The position numbers and the translations under genes are program-made. The notes under the pieces are model-generated. The model was not told where the DNA came from, made no database searches, and saw nothing but the letters and a program-made list of their open reading frames with translations. Shown here piece after piece: positions 18,507-26,426 of a stretch of DNA of 64,000 nucleotides (position 1 is the stretch's first letter; every line of letters begins with the position of its first letter). The stretch is from Ezakiella sp. GTDB lineage: Bacteria; Bacillota; Clostridia; Tissierellales; Peptoniphilaceae. The DNA is taken from contig JALFRW010000012.1 in NCBI GenBank assembly GCA_022778715.1, positions 1 through 64,000 of the forward strand. Reading direction: 5' to 3'.

Positions 18507-19157
18507 ATGGAAATTAGTTGGAATAATAGAAGAAAATTAGATTTATCCGGGCTTAGCACTGAAGATAAAATTAAAATTATTAGAGAGCGACTATATATGT
18601 TCCCTGAAATTACATTTAAAATCATTAAAAGAGAGCTTGAACTTAACTATAAAAATTTCGAGAACGATTTTGATGAAGAGTTTTTAAATGGTTATAAAAG
18701 TGTGATGTCTATAGTGGAGCGCTTTTCTAACACCTATGTTGGAGATATTTCTGTTTACAACGAATATGTTCATTCTCCTTATGATATTAAAATTTTAAGC
18801 CAAGATTATTCCGATGAAACCACTTTAACCAAGCTAATAACAAAGCTTGATAAAGAGCCGATTTCAACGTATTATGAGCTGGATAGAATTTTAAATATCA
18901 ATATTAAAAAATCAATTTACAATGTAACCGACAAATTTAAAGAAGGCTATTGCCGTGCTTGCGGTACAATTGCTGCCAGTTGGCTTGATGCCAAAGAAGA
19001 ACAAAATTTCAACAATGAACTCATTTTTAAAATGAATTCAAAAGAACCGGTTCGTATATACGACATAATAAAGCGTGATCAAGATATTAAAATTGCGACC
19101 ATGTATTGCACGACAGATTTTGCTGATATAGAAGAAAATTTTAATAGCTATTTCTAA
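18507..19157 (+). CDS. Conserved-looking hypothetical protein, 216 aa
   Basis: I do not recognise this protein. It is soluble, with no signal peptide or membrane segment, and mixed charged composition. It contains a CRACG motif (FKEGYCRACGTIAASWLD) around residue 150 and ends with an acidic tail. It starts with ATG after AAGGAG, 48 bases behind folT and 12 bases before the lipoprotein gene, so it is likely co-transcribed with both. Codon use matches its neighbours. Confidence 0.7.
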   Translation: MEISWNNRRKLDLSGLSTEDKIKIIRERLYMFPEITFKIIKRELELNYKNFENDFDEEFLNGYKSVMSIVERFSNTYVGDISVYNEYVHSPYDIKILSQDYSDETTLTKLITKLDKEPISTYYELDRILNINIKKSIYNVTDKFKEGYCRACGTIAASWLDAKEEQNFNNELIFKMNSKEPVRIYDIIKRDQDIKIATMYCTTDFADIEENFNSYF

Positions 19158-19169
19158 TTTGGAGATTTT

Positions 19170-19859
19170 ATGAAAAAATTTTTTATCGCAATTATTTGCA
19201 CCTTATGTATATTTTCTGTAGGTTGCAAAAAGCCTCAAAAAACTACTATTGAAAAAAAAGAAGAAGAAACTACAAGAGCAATCAAAGAAAATGAAGAAAG
19301 CTTCAAAAACGATTCGCTAGAAATTGTAAAAAAATTTAAAAAGATTCAAAGCGAAGAAGAAAAAGACCCATCTAAAATCGAAATCGCCGCAACTGTTGAC
19401 AATGAAAAGATAAATAAATGGGAAGTGGAATTCGTCCTGGAATCTAGATATATAGGAAAAGATTTAACGAAGCTTAGTGAAGAGTCAAAGCAAAAAGAAA
19501 AAGATGATATTTTAAACACTATGATTCAAAAAGCTGCAGCAGTTTCATTCGCAAGAAAAAACAATTTATTCCCAACAGATGAAGTTATACATGCGGCAAC
19601 TGGAAAGCTAAAAGAAAACGTTAAAAACGATGAGTATGAAGCTAAAAAAGCCAAAGAAGTTATGAAAGTTACTTCTTGGAATATGGATGAGTACGTGAAT
19701 TCCTACAAAAAAGACATTGAAGAAGCTTTTGCAATTGAAAATGTATACAAATATTACAAAGAGAACTACGAATCAAAAGAAGACAACAAACTTACATTTT
19801 CTGAGTTTTTAAAAGAGCTTACAAGTAAGTCCAAAGTAGAAAAAAATGACCTGCACTGA
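19170..19859 (+). CDS. SurA_N-like lipoprotein without a PPIase domain
   Basis: 229 residues. The signal peptide ends in a lipobox (IFSVGC, Cys at about 19), followed by a highly charged Lys/Glu linker. AATVDNEKINKWEVEFVLESR is the conserved opening of SurA/PrsA-type chaperone domains, and the rest is helical. No parvulin PPIase domain follows, so this is probably a membrane-attached holdase-like chaperone or a truncated relative of PrsA. Its stop codon lies inside the loop of the terminator. Confidence 0.7.
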   Translation: MKKFFIAIICTLCIFSVGCKKPQKTTIEKKEEETTRAIKENEESFKNDSLEIVKKFKKIQSEEEKDPSKIEIAATVDNEKINKWEVEFVLESRYIGKDLTKLSEESKQKEKDDILNTMIQKAAAVSFARKNNLFPTDEVIHAATGKLKENVKNDEYEAKKAKEVMKVTSWNMDEYVNSYKKDIEEAFAIENVYKYYKENYESKEDNKLTFSEFLKELTSKSKVEKNDLH

Positions 19860-19874
19860 TGTGCAGGTTTTTTT
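19849..19874 (+). terminator. Terminator of the folT operon
   Basis: Perfect stem ACCTGCAC (19849-19856) / GTGCAGGT (19861-19868), 4-base loop, then seven or more T. The lipoprotein stop codon falls in the loop. Confidence 0.85.
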
Positions 19875-19923
19875 GTTGTTATTTTCCATAATATTAGCAT
19901 CTTATCATCTTCTGCAAAAATAA

Positions 19924-19945
19924 ACCCGCAAAATATGCGGGTAAA
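19924..19945 (-). terminator. Terminator of the marR-lipid kinase operon
   Basis: Minus-strand stem ACCCGCA (19942-19936) / TGCGGGT (19930-19924), followed by TTATTTTT. It lies 3 bases after the marR stop. Confidence 0.75.
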
Positions 19946-19947
19946 AT

Positions 19948-20403
19948 TTACATAAAATCTGATTTTGTCTTTTTCAATTCGTCTGAAAGCTTTTCTAAAT
20001 TGTCTGCTAAGTTTTGATGCTCTTCCGGAGTTAATGCTTGAAGTACTTTTTTTAGGTATTCTCTTCTTATTTTTAAGACTTCATCAAGGATTTCATGACC
20101 TTTTGGAAGCACACTTATTCTGATAAATCGAGCATCTTTTTCATCTTTTTTCCTTTCCACCAATCCAAGCTTTTCCATTCTCTTTAGCGATTCTGTGACG
20201 GTTGAGCAAGATAGCTCCATTACTTCCGACAATTCAGACAGAGTCATCTCGTCGCCATGATTTATAATCACTTGCAGAGTTCTAAATTGTGCCGGTGAGA
20301 TATCATAATTTTTTAAAATCGAGCGTCCTTTTTTTCTAATTATGAAATCGCTCATTCTTAAATTTCTTTCAATACTCTCGATTAAATTATCCATATTATA
20401 CAC
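19948..20403 (-). CDS. MarR-family transcriptional regulator
   Basis: 151 residues. The winged helix-turn-helix includes ISPAQFRTLQVIINHGDEMT, SELSEVMELSCSTVTESLKR and MEKLGLVERKKDEKDARFIR, the standard MarR pattern of an Asp-Ala-Arg wing. Dimerisation helices lie at both ends. The start overlaps the lipid kinase stop by 8 bases. MarR proteins respond to small phenolic or lipid-like ligands; here the partner kinase gene suggests a membrane-lipid link, which is inference. Confidence 0.9.
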   Translation of the reverse strand: MYNMDNLIESIERNLRMSDFIIRKKGRSILKNYDISPAQFRTLQVIINHGDEMTLSELSEVMELSCSTVTESLKRMEKLGLVERKKDEKDARFIRISVLPKGHEILDEVLKIRREYLKKVLQALTPEEHQNLADNLEKLSDELKKTKSDFM

Positions 20404-21277
20404 ACAAATTTATCCCTTTTTCCACAATTTCAAATGTTGCAGGTAAATTCCCAAAATACTCGCCATCTACATCTAATTCTACATCTTCATCACAAGAAAT
20501 TGTGATTTTTTTGGTTTTAAAATACATAACATTCGGATGCTTTACATGCTCGCCTGCTTTCACTTTTAAAAACACTGCTAAAAGTTCAGTAAATGGCATT
20601 TCTTTAAACACGATAACGTCTAGATATCCATCTGTAACACTTGCAAGCGGTGCCATTTTTGGAAAACCGCCTACTGATTTTGAATTCGTTATAAGTGCCA
20701 CAAAACTTTTGTAAACTCCACTAACTTCTTCAGACTCGATTTTTAAATTCATCGGCATAAAATTTTCCGGTTTGATTTCAGAAACCGCCTTCATAACATA
20801 AGCTGCCCTACCAAAAGTAGTTTTGAGCTCTGTTGAGGTGTTATGAGCCACATCTGTAAATGCGCCAACCGCTCCAACATTTAAAAAATATCTGTCGGAT
20901 ACTTTGCCGCAATCAATCTTTTCAATATTGCCATCCACTATCATCTTGTACGTGTCCCACTCATTTTTCACAAGTCCCATATAATTCGCAAAGTCGTTCG
21001 TGGTGCCGGCAGGAACAATAGTTAAAGGTATTTCTGAATTGCACTTAAGCAATCCACAAACCGTTTCATTTGCTGTTCCGTCCCCACCTGAAACCACAAG
21101 TCTGTCCACCTTGTCCTTTGTTGCTTCTATTGCAAAATCGGTGGCATCATGAGCTTTTTTAGTATATCTCACACTTACTTCGTGACCATCTTCAAACAAA
21201 TATTTAATTATATTTGAAATTTTCCCTTCAGAAGCTTCTCTGCCACTTTTAGGATTTACAATAAATCTAATACGCAA
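20396..21277 (-). CDS. Diacylglycerol/lipid kinase (YegS/DgkB family)
   Basis: 293 residues. The N-terminal catalytic domain opens with RFIVNPKSGREASEGK and contains the nucleotide-binding loop RLVVSGGDGTANETVCGLL and the segment PAGTTNDFANYMGL, both hallmarks of the DAGK catalytic fold. The C-terminal beta sandwich ends with the DxDGE element (VELDVDGEYFGNLP). It probably phosphorylates diacylglycerol or a related lipid at the inner membrane face. Confidence 0.92.
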   Translation of the reverse strand: MRIRFIVNPKSGREASEGKISNIIKYLFEDGHEVSVRYTKKAHDATDFAIEATKDKVDRLVVSGGDGTANETVCGLLKCNSEIPLTIVPAGTTNDFANYMGLVKNEWDTYKMIVDGNIEKIDCGKVSDRYFLNVGAVGAFTDVAHNTSTELKTTFGRAAYVMKAVSEIKPENFMPMNLKIESEEVSGVYKSFVALITNSKSVGGFPKMAPLASVTDGYLDVIVFKEMPFTELLAVFLKVKAGEHVKHPNVMYFKTKKITISCDEDVELDVDGEYFGNLPATFEIVEKGINLCV

Positions 21278-21339
21278 GCTAACTCACCTCAAATAATATT
21301 TGTATTCATTGTATAAATTTTTTGTTTCTTCAAACACGT

Positions 21340-22452
21340 CTACTCCATTAGGAGCGTATTCTGTATCACATTTTCAAACATTACCCCTGAAAAATCTTCA
21401 ATTCCGGTGCATGTGAAAATATCTTCTACTGTAATACCTGTCACGTTTGCTGAATAAAAATCTTTGTAATAGTAAATCACCATCGTCTTTTTTTCTCCAT
21501 CTTCCATATAAGTCTTCACAAGAGGTTTTGGGAGTTTACGCATATTTTCCAAAAATCTTTCACGCACATCATCAGTCCTTCCATAAAGCATTTTTATTGT
21601 GCTCGATGGATCAAATCCCCAATTCGATTGTACCTTTTTTGCTTTCAACAATTCGTACGCATTTATAAATTCACCTTTTTTTATTTCTTCAAGTACCGGT
21701 TTAAGATCTGCATTCGGTTCAACAGGTTTTGCAAATCCATTTTTTACCAAATCCACTGTAGAATTCAAATTTTCATCTATGTCGGCAAAAATTCCAACAA
21801 AATTTATAAACGAAAGTCCGTCAATCATCGGCTTTCCATTCACATAACAAAAGCTAACCGCGTTTTCTTCATTTGTTTCTGCCGGATAATATTTCACAAA
21901 TCTGTCCAAATACTCTAAAAGCTCTTTATCGTCTTTCATTGACTCTTCCCTTTTTAGCTTCAAACCTTCGATAAAATGTCTATAATTTGGGCCGACAATA
22001 TTTATATTTGAACCGTTTTCAGAGATAAATGAGTTTCCATCTTTATCAAAAGTAGATTTATCAAACATAGCATCGCTGATTCCCGTACTTACAATCTCCA
22101 AACTGTCCGCAACTTTTGTAACGAGTTCTTTTCCTGATTTAGACTCTAAAAGCTTTTTAAATCCGGCTTTTTTGTTTTCATCTAAATACAAATCATCCAG
22201 CATTTTTTCGTCTGCAACGCTAAAATTCGTCAAAAAGTCTAAAGTGAGCTCTTGTAAATCTTCTGAACTAAACACGATTTTGCCGTCTTTAAACTCGTTT
22301 CCATATTTATCTTTTAATTCTTCCTTAGGTTCTTCTTTTGTTTCATCTTCAACTTTTATATTATCTTCAGCTTTGTTTTCTTCCGGCTTTCTCTTATTGC
22401 AACCCGTGAAAATCAGAAGCGAAGCAATTAAAATCGCAAATATTTTTTTCAT
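21340..22452 (-). CDS. Hypothetical lipoprotein, 370 aa
   Basis: Starts at 22452 behind GAGGAT. The signal peptide has a lipobox (LIFTGC, Cys at about 18) and is followed by a Glu/Lys-rich spacer. The remaining 300 residues show no family that I recognise; they look like a mixed alpha/beta extracytoplasmic domain, with the repeated theme LLDxxxLDEN and a C-terminal IYYYKDFYSANVTGITVEDI. It follows a divergent ogt gene and precedes the lipid kinase by 62 bases. Confidence 0.65.
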   Translation of the reverse strand: MKKIFAILIASLLIFTGCNKRKPEENKAEDNIKVEDETKEEPKEELKDKYGNEFKDGKIVFSSEDLQELTLDFLTNFSVADEKMLDDLYLDENKKAGFKKLLESKSGKELVTKVADSLEIVSTGISDAMFDKSTFDKDGNSFISENGSNINIVGPNYRHFIEGLKLKREESMKDDKELLEYLDRFVKYYPAETNEENAVSFCYVNGKPMIDGLSFINFVGIFADIDENLNSTVDLVKNGFAKPVEPNADLKPVLEEIKKGEFINAYELLKAKKVQSNWGFDPSSTIKMLYGRTDDVRERFLENMRKLPKPLVKTYMEDGEKKTMVIYYYKDFYSANVTGITVEDIFTCTGIEDFSGVMFENVIQNTLLME

Positions 22453-22541
22453 AAATCCTCCACAACTCTTCTTTATAATATTATACAATAATTTTCACCA
22501 CACTTCAAATAAATGATATAATAACAAAAAAGGAGTTAATT

Positions 22542-22994
22542 ATGGTTATAAATATTCCAAACACAATGCAAAATATAGAAATCACTTACGACAGAGATTT
22601 TAATATAACAAATATCAATAGCACAAGCGAAAAACCCACTGCACCAGTAAATGCATTTGAAGAAAATATTATAAAAGAGTTCACAAATTATTTTTTACGC
22701 AAAACGAAAATAATAATTCTGCCCTATGTATTAAAAGCCACCGATTTTCAAAAAAGCGTTTATAAAATAACTTCTGAAATTCCATACGGAGAAACGCTTA
22801 CATATATGGAAGTGGCGAATCGTTTAGGCAAAAAATGTGCGCGAGCTGTCGGCAGTGTACTAAAAAACAATCCTCTACCCTTTATAATTCCCTGTCACAG
22901 AGTGGTAAAATCCACCGGACTCGGCAAATATAATCTTGGAACGGAACTAAAAAAATATTTAATTGAACTGGAGAAAAATAATCAGTCTATATAA
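22542..22994 (+). CDS. ogt: Methylated-DNA--protein-cysteine methyltransferase
   Basis: 150 residues. A suicide repair enzyme moving the O6-methyl group of guanine to its own cysteine. The C-terminal domain has the acceptor motif LPFIIPCHRVVKSTGLGKYN, the helix-turn-helix YGETLTYMEVANRLGKKCARAVGSVL with the arginine finger, and the Asn hinge KNNPLPF. It is preceded by AAGGAG, with a TATAAT (22514-22519) further upstream. Its end overlaps the convergent gene below by 13 bases. Confidence 0.93.
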   Translation: MVINIPNTMQNIEITYDRDFNITNINSTSEKPTAPVNAFEENIIKEFTNYFLRKTKIIILPYVLKATDFQKSVYKITSEIPYGETLTYMEVANRLGKKCARAVGSVLKNNPLPFIIPCHRVVKSTGLGKYNLGTELKKYLIELEKNNQSI

Positions 22995-23389
22995 TTTACA
23001 CGTGCCAAAAGTCCATATTTTTTTATAAAAGTGTATTCCTTGCCATTAACCTCCGCTTCTAATAGCTTCACACTCTTTTTTTTACCATTTTCTAAGAATA
23101 AATTAGCTTTTTTCTCGCTTTTTATTACATCAAATTCCACTTCTTTGTAATTTGGGAATGAATCGAAAACTTCTTTATTAAACGGAATATTGTTTACATT
23201 TGATAGCTTAATTTTTGATTTTTTCCCGTTCACTTCAAGCTCGTACGTAAATTCAGTTAACAAATGCATGTTTTTAAGTCTGCCTGAAGAACTAATAAAC
23301 GGATTATAAACAAATGTATAAAATGCAAGCAGTGCTATTATTAAAATCAAAAAAAATTTATTTAAATTATTTCCAAAGCCTTCTCTCAT
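22982..23389 (-). CDS. Hypothetical membrane-anchored protein, 135 aa
   Basis: Starts with ATG at 23389, 5 bases after GGAGG; a GTG four codons upstream overlaps that Shine-Dalgarno and is less likely. One membrane helix (about 12-30, FFLILIIALLAFYTFVY) is followed by a roughly 100-residue extracytoplasmic domain rich in Lys, Asn and Val. No family is recognised. It sits alone between terminators. Confidence 0.6.
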   Translation of the reverse strand: MREGFGNNLNKFFLILIIALLAFYTFVYNPFISSSGRLKNMHLLTEFTYELEVNGKKSKIKLSNVNNIPFNKEVFDSFPNYKEVEFDVIKSEKKANLFLENGKKKSVKLLEAEVNGKEYTFIKKYGLLARVNYID

Positions 23390-23401
23390 AATATCCTCCA
23401 C

Positions 23402-23436
23402 AAAAAACCGGCACTTTTTACAATCTAAAATGCCGG
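23402..23436 (-). terminator. Terminator of the ytxH-type operon
   Basis: Minus-strand stem GCCGGCA/TGCCGG (23437-23431 with 23413-23408), then six T (23407-23402). It lies just after the 23443 stop codon. Confidence 0.75.
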
Positions 23437-23442
23437 CTTCTT

Positions 23443-23958
23443 TTATCTTCTCAACTTATCAATACTTTCTAATAATCTGGTTAAAAAGTCTTTTTTAGTT
23501 TCAAAAAAACTCTTCTTTGCACCAAATCCTATTCTTTGCAAACTGTTTGAAACACTATTTGCAATTTCTTTAGTCTTGTCGCCAACTTCACCAATTGCAT
23601 CTGTCACTTTTTTAATACTGGTGGCAATTTCATCTGAAGTTGATTTTACGTTTCCTGTCACTCCTGAAACATCAGCTGTAACATTTTTCATATTGACAAG
23701 AATATCTTGAATCTCCGGTTTCCCTTTCTCGGTAATTTCACCAACATTATAAGTAATATCGGAAACATTTTCAATAACTTCAGGCAAAACGCTAAGCGTG
23801 TGATCTATTGAATCTTTGTTGTCGTCAAATGTAGATCTTACAGACTTAATTGCTTTTGCAAGATGAAAAATTAGAATTCCAAGATTTACAAGCGCATAAA
23901 CGCCCGCACCAATTAGGATATATATCAGAATATATTTTATTATCTCCCAAGTGGTCAT
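23443..23958 (-). CDS. DUF948-like membrane-anchored coiled-coil protein
   Basis: 171 residues. One N-terminal membrane helix (IIKYILIYILIGAGVYALV) is followed by a long amphipathic region with repeated valine/threonine heptads (DITYNVGEITEKGKP, NVTADVSGVTGNVKS), as in DUF948 proteins that often pair with YtxH. It lies 9 bases behind the YtxH gene. Function is not established; an envelope or stress role is usual for the pair. Confidence 0.75.
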   Translation of the reverse strand: MTTWEIIKYILIYILIGAGVYALVNLGILIFHLAKAIKSVRSTFDDNKDSIDHTLSVLPEVIENVSDITYNVGEITEKGKPEIQDILVNMKNVTADVSGVTGNVKSTSDEIATSIKKVTDAIGEVGDKTKEIANSVSNSLQRIGFGAKKSFFETKKDFLTRLLESIDKLRR

Positions 23959-23967
23959 AATTCCCTC

Positions 23968-24372
23968 CTATTTGTTCTTTGTTTCTCCCTTGCTTTTTGC
24001 TTCTGCAACTTTTTCCTTTGCATCTTCTGCAACTTCATCTGCTTTTTCTTGAGCGTCTTCAATCACTTCTTCAGCTTTGTCTAAAGCTTTTGTCTTCAAA
24101 GTTCTGCCTTTAAGTTTTGCATCTTCCATAGTTTTCTTTGCTTTATCTTTTACATCTTCTGCAAATCCGCTTGCTTTTTCAACTGTATCATTATAAAATG
24201 CTTTGATGTCTTCTCTGGTTTCTTCTCCACTCTTTGGTGCGAATAAAACTCCGGCTGTAGCACCAATTGCTAAGCCTGTAGCAACTCCAGCTGCAACCTT
24301 TAATCCATCTTCAAACATTTTTTTTCTTCTTTCTTCTCTTCTTCTAGCTTCAATCATGTCTAATAATATCAT
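23968..24372 (-). CDS. YtxH-domain protein
   Basis: 134 residues. The glycine-rich hydrophobic segment GLKVAAGVATGLAIGATAGVL followed by FAPKSGEETR is the YtxH signature. The C-terminal two thirds are Ala/Glu/Lys heptads (EEVIEDAQEKADEVAEDAKE) resembling LEA or apolipoprotein-like amphipathic helices. The first ATG is preceded by GGAGGAG. Members are general-stress envelope proteins of unknown mechanism. Confidence 0.85.
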   Translation of the reverse strand: MILLDMIEARRREERRKKMFEDGLKVAAGVATGLAIGATAGVLFAPKSGEETREDIKAFYNDTVEKASGFAEDVKDKAKKTMEDAKLKGRTLKTKALDKAEEVIEDAQEKADEVAEDAKEKVAEAKSKGETKNK

Positions 24373-24490
24373 AAAACTCCTCCTTCATTATGATAATGTG
24401 TGTTTTTTTACATTTATTTAATACCCACTTTGGAAAAAAATAATCATAATACTATTTTTCAATTTATTTTAAAATTATTTCTCAATTCTC

Positions 24491-24545
24491 TTTACAAATT
24501 TGTTCATTGTGCTATAATATGTATATGCATTTCGGTTTGCGAAAT
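24491..24545 (+). promoter_or_regulatory. Promoter of the ABC exporter operon with adjacent palindrome
   Basis: -35 TTTACA (24491-24496), 16-base spacer, -10 TATAAT (24513-24518). The inverted repeat ATTTCG/CGAAAT (24529-24534 and 24540-24545) starts about 10 bases after the -10, around the transcription start. About 130 bases of AT-rich leader follow, in which I see no other gene. Confidence 0.55.
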
Positions 24546-24677
24546 ATATTAATGTAATTTTAATTTTTCTTGTGTAATCGCGTTAAAAGCTTTCATGAGT
24601 AATTAAAAATCATTTGATTAATTTTACTTAAATCATAATAATTAATCATTTATTAATCTTTAAGGATGGGAGGCATT

Positions 24678-26426
24678 ATGAAATTTTTAAAAACAGTTTC
24701 AAAATATATGAAGCCCTATAAAAAAAATTACATCTTTGGGGTTTTGTGGCTGATGTTAATCGACACATTGGTTATCTATGTGCCACAAATTTTAAGAAAT
24801 TTTTCTAATGACTATCAAAATGGTATACTTACTTCTGAGCGTGCATTAAAATACGCAATACTCACGATTTTAGCCGGCGTCATCATGGGCGTTGGCAGGT
24901 ATTTCTGGAGAGTATATCTCTTTGGAAGTTCCAGAAAAATTGAATACGATATTAGAAAGCAGCTCTTCCAACATTGGCTCACAATGGATAACGAATTTTA
25001 TAACCACAACAAAATCGGTGACCTAATGGCCTATGCTACAAACGATATCAACTCCTTGAGATCGTTTTTGGGCGACGGCATAATGATGAGCGTGGACTCT
25101 ACATTTATGCTCGGTTTCACAATTGTCATGATGATTCAAACGGTTGGATTAAAAATTACTGCTCTCTCACTTATTCCAATTCCAATAACTGCTTTTGTGG
25201 TTGTTGCGGTTAGAAATATTTTCTATAAAATGTTTAAAGCTCGTCAAGAATCTTATGCTGGACTTAGTGATGCAACTACTGAAAGTTTTTCAGGAATTTC
25301 CGTTATAAAAGCTTTCGTGGAAGAGAAAGAAGCAAAAAAAAGATTCGACAAAGCAAATAGAAACTATTGGGAAAAAGATATGGACGTAGTTAAATACCAA
25401 ACTTTCTTCTTCCCATTTATGGTGCTATTATCCGGTATCAGCTATTTGCTTGTGATATATTTTGGTGCAAGATTTGTTATTAACGGTACAATTTCCCTCG
25501 GGGACTTCATAGCACAGTACACATACATTGGAATTATAATGTGGCCGGCTAGAGGGCTCGGAATTATCATTGGGATTATTCAACAAGCCAGTGCGGGTTT
25601 ATACAGAATTGAAGATATGCTTAATTTACAGCCAACAATTAAAGATATCGACAATCCAATCCGATTGCCAAAAGACACAACTTCAATTGAATTTAAAAAT
25701 GTATATTTTAAATATCCGGGAGAAAACAAATACGCCATCGAAAATTTGAGTTTTAAACTAGAAAACAATAAGAGCCTTGCATTTGTTGGAAAAACCGGTT
25801 CGTCCAAATCTACTGTAATAAAGCTTTTATTTAGAGAATATTTGCCAACGAGTGGCGAAATTTTAATTGATGGTCATCCGATCTCTGAGATCAGAATAAA
25901 CGACCTTTCAGAAAAGACGGGTTATGTGCCTCAAGACAATTTCCTTTTTTCTGAAAGTTTAAAAGAAAATATTGCATTCTCTTATGAAGATAGATACGAA
26001 ATTGATGATGTTTATGATGCGGCAAAAAAAAGTGGCGTCTATAACGACATTATGGACTTTAAAGACGATTTTGATACGGTTATCGGAGAACGCGGTGTAA
26101 CACTTTCTGGAGGACAAAAACAACGTGTTGCCATCGCACGGGCACTTGTAAAAGAGCCAAAGCTGCTCATTTTAGACGACTCGCTTTCAGCAGTTGACAC
26201 CAATACTGAAAAAAACATTTTAGATGCTTTAAAAAAAATAAATACAACTTCAATAATTATTGCACACAGGATTTCTACCATTAAAAATTGCGACCAAATA
26301 ATTTTCCTGGAAAACGGTGCAATAAAAGAGCAAGGCACACATGAGCAACTCGTAAACCTAAATGGCGAATATAACAAAATGTATCAAAATCAACTGCTTG
26401 AAAATGAATTAGAGGAGGGTTTTTAA
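24678..26426 (+). CDS. ABC exporter half-transporter with degenerate catalytic site (BmrC/LmrC-like)
   Basis: 582 residues from the ATG at 24678, chosen because GGGAGG lies just upstream; an in-frame ATG at 24666 overlaps that site. Six membrane helices (1-300) are followed by a nucleotide-binding domain: Walker A GKTGSSKST, signature LSGGQKQR, Walker B LLILDDSLSAVD. The residue after Walker B is Asp instead of Glu, as in the degenerate subunit of heterodimeric multidrug exporters such as BmrC. It is directly followed by a canonical partner gene. Substrate unknown; drug or lipid export is likely. Confidence 0.9.
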   Translation: MKFLKTVSKYMKPYKKNYIFGVLWLMLIDTLVIYVPQILRNFSNDYQNGILTSERALKYAILTILAGVIMGVGRYFWRVYLFGSSRKIEYDIRKQLFQHWLTMDNEFYNHNKIGDLMAYATNDINSLRSFLGDGIMMSVDSTFMLGFTIVMMIQTVGLKITALSLIPIPITAFVVVAVRNIFYKMFKARQESYAGLSDATTESFSGISVIKAFVEEKEAKKRFDKANRNYWEKDMDVVKYQTFFFPFMVLLSGISYLLVIYFGARFVINGTISLGDFIAQYTYIGIIMWPARGLGIIIGIIQQASAGLYRIEDMLNLQPTIKDIDNPIRLPKDTTSIEFKNVYFKYPGENKYAIENLSFKLENNKSLAFVGKTGSSKSTVIKLLFREYLPTSGEILIDGHPISEIRINDLSEKTGYVPQDNFLFSESLKENIAFSYEDRYEIDDVYDAAKKSGVYNDIMDFKDDFDTVIGERGVTLSGGQKQRVAIARALVKEPKLLILDDSLSAVDTNTEKNILDALKKINTTSIIIAHRISTIKNCDQIIFLENGAIKEQGTHEQLVNLNGEYNKMYQNQLLENELEEGF

